Of a stretch of 64,000 nucleotides of DNA, positions 58,522-64,000 are shown piece after piece. This DNA is from Trichosporon coremiiforme. Taxonomy: Eukaryota; Basidiomycota; Tremellomycetes; Trichosporonales; Trichosporonaceae. The notes under the pieces are model-generated. The model saw nothing but the letters and a program-made list of their open reading frames with translations. It searched no databases and had not been told where the DNA came from. Each line of letters begins with the position of its first letter. Position 1 is the stretch's first letter. Made by a program: the position numbers and the translations under genes. Where the stretch lies: contig BCJJ01000013.1 of the NCBI GenBank assembly GCA_039545355.1, forward strand, positions 496,001 through 560,000. Reading direction: 5' to 3'.

Positions 58522-61072
58522 CTAGCGCCTCTTCTTCTGCCGGCTGCGCGGCTGCCCCGGATCGGCCGTGTAGAACGTGATCCCCTGTCTGTCGAGAAAG
58601 ACGCGGAGGCGGTCCTTCCACCCCTTGGCATGCGCACCGACGCGGATAGCCCGCGCAACGAACTCGTCCCAGTGAATAGGCTCGTATCGCAGGATCCGGA
58701 GGTAGAACGGGTCGTCGTCGCGGATCATGGCGAAGAAAAGCTCGTCGAGCTGATCAGGCGTCATGTCCTCCTTCGCCTTGGACTTGCCCTTGGACTTGGA
58801 AGGTGTTGCGGGTTCGGCTCCGGCCCTTGCCGAGTGGGGACGAGCCCCCTTCGGTGTCTTTGCCTTAGGCGAGTGGAGCTCTGCCAGAGACACTTCCTCC
58901 ACTGACTCGCTGACTGCACCGTGGATCGCAACCCAGCACTCGGTCGCGACGCGCACGAGCCCGTCCTTGTCCCTGCCAGCGCGGAAGCCGTAGCCCTCGA
59001 CTAATTTCTGTCTGTCAGCTACGCACGAGTCATTCAAGCTCACCTTCAGTTTCGGGACTGTCCAGCTGTTGTAGTCCGGCATAGTTGGGCCGGGAGACTT
59101 CGGCACCGCTGTGGTCGAAGCTGGAGGTGCTCGAGATGGTGTCGGTGATGGCTCACGCGAAGGCGATGGCAGGAAGTCGTAGGCTTCGTAGCCGTCAGGC
59201 TCGGCATCGGCGTTGAAATGCAGCACGGCGTCGGCACCCCAGCTATCCCACAAGTCGTCCTCGCTCCCGGACGTGACAGAGACGGCGCTCTCGCTCCCCG
59301 AGATAACAGAGGTCGCCTGGGACGCAGGGGCGGGCTCCTCATCAGACTCGTCGGACGGCACGTAAACGAGGTCCACCCCTGCACCCCACTCGTCCCAGTT
59401 GCGCTTCCTCGGTGTCGGGTCGTCGTCGCTGCTGATAACAATGGGGCTCGAGATCTTCATGCTCTTCATCGCGCTTGACGGCGGCGTCAGGGCAGCCGGG
59501 CTCGCCTTGCCCGAGTTGTTCTTCGCCTTCTTCGTCGGCGTTATGTCGCTACGCATGGGCGTCGACGGAGCGCTGCGAGTGGGAGTACCAGCACGGCTTC
59601 TAGCTCCCGAGCGCGGCGAAGATGGCCCTGCGCCGCGCGCCGGATCCAGACGACTTGGGGAGGCACCCTGGATCGCGCGTGCCTCCCCCCGCTCGAAAGG
59701 GCGAGTGAGTGCTGATGGGCGAGAGCGGTTTGCGCTGCGACGCCAGCGGCTTCCTCGACGGCGTCGATGGCGTCGACAGCTCGCGTGACTCACGTGGGGT
59801 CTGCGACGAGAGATGGAAGCCACCCTCGTTCGGCTCGCTGGGCTCGGCCTGCGACGCAGCAATGGCGTCGCGCCGCCGCTGCGTCGCCTCGCGCTTGTTG
59901 AACTCGTCTAACTGCTGCTGCGTCAGACCCAGCATTGGAGGAGCCTGCAGGAGTAAAGTCTCCGATTGTGTTGACGGTGGCGTGCGTGCGCGGGGAGGGC
60001 GGACGTACTCGGACGCGAGCGAGGAGGTGCCCATCTCCTGCGTCAAGGGGAAGGGGTTCTCGTCCACCTCCTGCTGCAGCGTGTCAGACTCTCGCGACGA
60101 GATACTATCCGTCGGCGAACGGCTCCGTGGCGGAGACGGGGAAAGGGCCCATGGAGTGGCTGGAGGAGAACCGGCCGGGAGGCTGGCAATCATCGCAGAC
60201 GAGCCGTCACCGAACCAGCCTGACTCGGCAGATCCGGGCTCTGGGCTGCCGAGGAAGGAGCGCAGCCTCTCGTCCACCTGGACCTCTCGGCCCGACAGCC
60301 CTGTAACTGTCGTTACGTTCAGCTTCGGCCTGGAGTAAGTGCCGAGGTCGATGGAGGAGGCCAGCGTCTCGCTCTCTGATGCAGCATGTGTGCGCTGCCC
60401 GAACAATGTCAGCTCGCGGTCGGGGTTCAGCGCCGCTACGATGAGCGCCTGGAGGTCGGGACCTGGGTTCGGCGGGCGGTAAGCGATCGGAAGACAGGTC
60501 GAGATGTGACGCTGAAGTTAGCTCAGAGGACGGTCGAAGAAGCTTACCCATCGCGCGGGTCCGGCGTCGCCCTTCTTGAACTGCCGGCGGCAAACGGGAC
60601 AATCTCTCAGGTGGAGGAGTACGCTGACCTTCCCGAGCCAGTCCGGTACGTCCACTGGGGGATCGTCTCGCGGTGGGAGCAGAACTTGGTTGACCGACGG
60701 CAGGTCGGGGTTGGGTTTTGATGGTGCCGCTTTCCTTGGTCGGCTGGGCCCGGTGTTCGCCGCCCGCTTGACTCTGATCTTTGGTGCCGACGCTCCGGCA
60801 TATGTGAAGCGGTCTTTCAGTGGTGGCCGCGGCGGCGGTGAATCGCTGAGACAGATAATTTCGTTGTCCGGCAAGCGTTTCTTTCGTGGGCGGCGCGTGC
60901 TCGGCATCGACTGGGCCGGTGTTATCGGCGGCGCGTCGAGGGCGACAATGTCGTCGTCTGACGAGGCTGCCTTTGGCGTCCTCGGGGCGGTCCTCGCTCG
61001 CACTGAGCGGGCTGAACGCCGCGGCGGTGGTGGTGACTCCGAAATAACCACCAGATCATCCGAGTCACTCAT
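58522..61072 (-). CDS. SLX4: SLX4, scaffold of the SLX1-SLX4 structure-specific endonuclease
   Basis: Binds and activates the SLX1 nuclease to cut branched DNA (Holliday junctions, flaps). Minus-strand exons: 61072-60548, 60511-59794, 59711-59044 and 59007-58522; 798 residues. The C-terminal domain is diagnostic: WTVPKLKKLVEGYGF (SAP-like), LDELFFAMIRDDDPFYLRIL, YEPIHWDEFVARA, and FLDRQGITFYT. A C2HC zinc finger (Cys158, Cys161, His177, Cys181) is split by the first intron and resembles UBZ4/Rad18 fingers. The rest is disordered with acidic Ser/Asp runs and many SP/TP sites. The last intron (59008-59043) is 36 nt and in frame. An upstream in-frame ATG at 61150 would add 26 residues; I prefer 61072 because MSDSDDLVVIS is a natural start with A at -3. 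Confidence 0.87.
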
Positions 61073-61435
61073 GCTGAGCTTGTTTCCGGCTTCGCGGGCT
61101 TGGCGTTCGCCACTGATGTTGTTGTTGACAGGCGACGCGAATTCATGCAAGTCCGGTCAACCGCGCGTTGCCATCACGTGACGCCCCCCACCCCGCTTAT
61201 GACCACGGGACACGCCGATCGCTACGCTGGGTTCACACTGACGTCCGATCTGATACGCATCGTCGGCATCTGAGCTATGCATGAACCCTATCGTCAGCCA
61301 CTCAATTGTCAGACTGCGAGCTCATCAATACGCAAGAGGTTACATTGGCTGCTACAACTGTTTGGCATCAGAGGATAGGGAAAGATGGTCCCGCGATGGG
61401 AACGCCACTGGCGACGCGGGCCGCTTTCGTGAGAT
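61073..61435. other. Intergenic region upstream of SLX4
   Basis: Contains the SLX4 promoter; no gene or TATA box seen. Confidence 0.5.
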
Positions 61436-61530
<95 letters not shown>

Positions 61531-61630
61531 NNNNNNNNNNNNNNNNNNNNNNNNNNNNNNNNNNNNNNNNNNNNNNNNNNNNNNNNNNNNNNNNNNNNNN
61601 NNNNNNNNNNNNNNNNNNNNNNNNNNNNNN

Positions 61631-61725
<95 letters not shown>
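61436..61725. repeat. GATA tetranucleotide microsatellite with 100-N assembly gap
   Basis: Uninterrupted GATA/TAGA units on both sides of exactly 100 N (61531-61630). The round gap size suggests a placeholder of unknown true length. The repeat lies about 57 bp past the stop codon of the following minus-strand gene. Confidence 0.97.
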
Positions 61726-61726
<1 letters not shown>

Positions 61727-61781
61727 GGGCTCGATCCGGGGCAGAGCATGAACAAGAACGTCATCGATAAGAGAACATCGC

Positions 61782-62765
61782 TCAACCAGACATGGGGCTG
61801 ACGGAACGGACGGGCTCGACCATCGGGACCTGAGGCGAGGTGGGGGAGACAGGACGGACGGGCTCCACGGGGGCCTGGGGAGAGACGGGCGGGCTCATTG
61901 GCTTCCAGTTCTGCAGTTCGGTAATGAGCTGCTTCGCGGCGTCCTTGGAACGAAGGCCGATGCTCGTCGACTTGTCGGGAATGTCAATGTGCTTGGATGC
62001 GAGCTGGGGTCCACCGAGGTCCTCGACGGTGGACGCCTCGAGGACGCGGTCGGAGCAGAAGAGCATGTGAGGGCCCAAGGTGTTGCGGCAGACGGTGACG
62101 ATTTCGTGCGAGATGGTTAGGCGGTCCGAGGTCTGCTTCTGGTTCTCGAGCTTTGCGTCCTTGGTGTGCTCGGCGAGCTGGGCAATGTCGGCCTTGTTGC
62201 CGCTGGGGTTGAGGTTGTCGATGCCGTTCACGAGGGCGAGCCAAACGCCGGCCTCTACGTCATCGCTGAGGCCGTAGCGCTTCTCCTCGAGCCAGCTCAT
62301 GTCGAGCGCGGGGTTGAGCTTTCCGACGACGTCCTCGGAGGGTTTGGCTGCCCACATGGCCTCGCAAAGGTACGACTCAACGAAGGAGCGATCGTTACGC
62401 GCACCGCCGTTGGCCTTTAGCCGGCTCTTGAGGACGTTGGCGACAATCTTCAGGGCGGATGGGACGAGTACAGGCCGAATGCCAGCCTCTGCGAGCGCGA
62501 CGAGGAGGTTGCCGAGCTCGGTTTGATCGGCGCAAGCCACCTTGGCATCGAGGAAAAAGATGCCGTTGCGCGCAGGGAACGGGCTGGCCGTGCCCGTCGC
62601 CGGGTCGGGACGCAACGAGCATTGCCATTCGGGAGGGCTGCGAGAACCGGATGACGCCTTGCCGTTACTGCCCCCCTTGAACTGCATGCCCGCGAGGGCG
62701 GAGCCACTCTTGTCGGTGGGGGAGGTGGCTATGTTGTTCGCCTTGGCCTTGAGCTTCTTGAACAT
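61782..62765 (-). CDS. Conserved-looking hypothetical protein
   Basis: Single exon, 327 residues, good codon structure throughout; I do not recognise the family. It opens with a Lys-rich MFKKLKAKANN start. A globular middle (~60-260) has alternating hydrophobic strands and helices: NGIFFLDAKVACADQTELGN, IRPVLVPSALKIVANVLKSR, YGLSDDVEAGVWLALVNGID, ISHEIVTVCRNTLGPHMLF. The tail has repeated Pro-Val-Ser-Pro units (PVEPVRPVSP, MVEPVRSVSP). No signal peptide, membrane segment or catalytic motif. A weak TATA-like CTATATCC lies about 105 bp upstream on its strand. A cytosolic role is the default guess. Confidence 0.7.
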   Translation of the reverse strand: MFKKLKAKANNIATSPTDKSGSALAGMQFKGGSNGKASSGSRSPPEWQCSLRPDPATGTASPFPARNGIFFLDAKVACADQTELGNLLVALAEAGIRPVLVPSALKIVANVLKSRLKANGGARNDRSFVESYLCEAMWAAKPSEDVVGKLNPALDMSWLEEKRYGLSDDVEAGVWLALVNGIDNLNPSGNKADIAQLAEHTKDAKLENQKQTSDRLTISHEIVTVCRNTLGPHMLFCSDRVLEASTVEDLGGPQLASKHIDIPDKSTSIGLRSKDAAKQLITELQNWKPMSPPVSPQAPVEPVRPVSPTSPQVPMVEPVRSVSPMSG

Positions 62766-64000
62766 GGCGGGTGTGTCGGATGCGGAGAGAGTGACAGGTA
62801 GTTGTCAAGAAGAGACAGGAGGATGCTTGGTGCCCAGGGGGATGGGATGGGGCAGTGGGCTGGGATATAGGGGTGGTGCTGGGCGCGGGCAGTACCAGAT
62901 GACCTGGGCTACTTGGGGCCGCTATCTGGGTCGATGCTGTGATGCGATGCTCTCAGTCTTTGGGTAGCGCTGCCCTGAGCAGCGGTCAGCTCGGCTCTCA
63001 TAGCTCCTTCTAGCCTCATTGTGAGACCCGCTACGAGCAAGCCTAGCGCATCAGGACGGCCACCATGGAGGACAGGCACTGGGGCAGAGCGGAGTACGAC
63101 GTCAAAGACGGCGGCGGTCTAAACTTCACGTGATCTGCACTCTCTCTCGTCCTCTGCCTGCGCGCCCTCACGCGCCCGTCGTCACCGCAGCGCCGTGGGA
63201 TCGCCTTTGTGTTGCGTACCCTGCATCGGGTTTTACCCTGTCGATCACTTTAATACCCCGTGGAGAGCCAACCTTACTCTCGTCAGACCCGGAACGTAAC
63301 CGCGCACACGCACAGTCGTATGTCCTCGACCCCATCGCACGTTGTCAACCGCGTGGCATGCTCATCGATTGACCGTGTCGCGCACATTTGGGCGCGTCGA
63401 GCACGTTCGCGCCCGAATCCGTTGGATCCAGCGGAGGATGTCGCCCGCCGAACATGATGCAGACTAAGCAGACTAGAGCGGCGTTGCAGCGTCATGCTCG
63501 CCGATATGGGCGCAATAGGCCCGCTTAGAAACACGATGACGCATGGAACAGCCGAGCGGATGAGCCCGTCAAGCTCGCCAGGCGCGCTAGCGCGCAGAGC
63601 GGACAAATGGAACCAGTCTAACGACTCGCGTTCGATGACGGCCGTCGATCGCTGCTGTCCAAGCGTACTGGCTTTCTCATTTCTCAGCAAACCGCAGGCT
63701 GCAGAGCCGCTGAGGTGAGCAGGTGACTTGTGGGTCTCAGGCTACCACGTGGCGGAAGCAGGACCGTGCGCCGCAGTCGATCTCAGACGTCATTGTGCTT
63801 TTTCTGGTACGCATTCGTTCCAACATTGCAATACATGGCGACTAGTTGGAAACGGACAACTATGCGCAAGGTAGCTTTGGGGGACTGCAATGCTAGTGCG
63901 ACTGCCGCATGGCATGATAAGCAGCAGGGAAGCATTTACCGACGGTGAGCTCCCAAGCTGCTGCCAGCCCGCAATGGCACACTGATTTGCCAGAACTCCA
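62766..64000. other. Intergenic to window edge
   Basis: Left end is the promoter of the hypothetical gene. The remainder shows no frame with a recognisable domain, no tRNA and no repeat that I could identify. Confidence 0.5.

Noticed and set aside
61309..61785. Open frame with Tyr-Leu-Ser-Ile repeats
   Set aside because: Translation of the GATA microsatellite through an N gap; artefact.

Overview
The window reads as nuclear DNA of a GC-rich basidiomycete yeast. The basis is numerous short spliceosomal introns (many 35-60 nt) with GTRNGT-type donors and a CTGAC/CTAAC branch site a few bases before the AG, plus protein styles typical of Tremellomycetes: a Crz1-type zinc-finger factor, a fungal Zn-cluster regulator and a KDM5/Rum1-type demethylase. 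Placement nearer to Trichosporonales than to Cryptococcus is an impression, not a demonstration.

Layout, left to right. 1-2118: 3' part of a fungal-specific transcription factor (+). 2595-4753: divergent pair DUT1 (-) and mago (+). 6453-13764: ELL elongation factor (+), UCH37-type deubiquitinase (-), NADPH-cytochrome P450 reductase (-). 15028-18805: a 15-exon CNNM/Mam3-type membrane protein (-) divergent from a 3-hydroxyacyl-CoA dehydrogenase (+). 19052-22132: a doubtful small gene and a non-canonical poly(A)/poly(U) polymerase (-). 23609-26857: RhoGEF (-). 29869-30816: secreted Gly/Ser-rich protein with a TATA box (-). 35052-40781: KDM5-type histone demethylase (+). 41080-41191: intron-containing tRNA-Glu(CTC) (+). 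44136-45476: Crz1-like factor (-) with a probable long spliced leader. 51252-55258: mitochondrial RNA polymerase RPO41 (-). 55967-58426: GID5/ARMC8 (+). 58522-61072: SLX4 (-). 61782-62765: unrecognised protein (-).

The genes are mostly housekeeping and do not form a cluster or operon. Themes recur: RNA handling (mago, poly(A) polymerase, ELL, RPO41), ubiquitin (UCH37, GID5), chromatin and DNA upkeep (KDM5, SLX4, dUTPase) and signalling (RhoGEF, Crz1). Exon structures were derived by hand and checked by reading-frame continuity and family conservation.

Unusual points. A 53-bp segment encoding the catalytic-Asp motif of RPO41 is present, base for base, as an orphan copy in the gene-poor stretch about 9.5 kb away. 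mago needs a 6-nt microexon, and the Mam3-like gene needs 10-nt and 17-nt exons. Four long gene-poor stretches (about 26.9-29.9, 30.9-35.0, 41.2-44.1 and 46.7-51.2 kb) interrupt otherwise compact gene blocks. A 100-N assembly gap lies inside a GATA microsatellite. I found no transposon, virus, CRISPR array or biosynthetic cluster, and nothing that I would confidently call a new multi-gene system.
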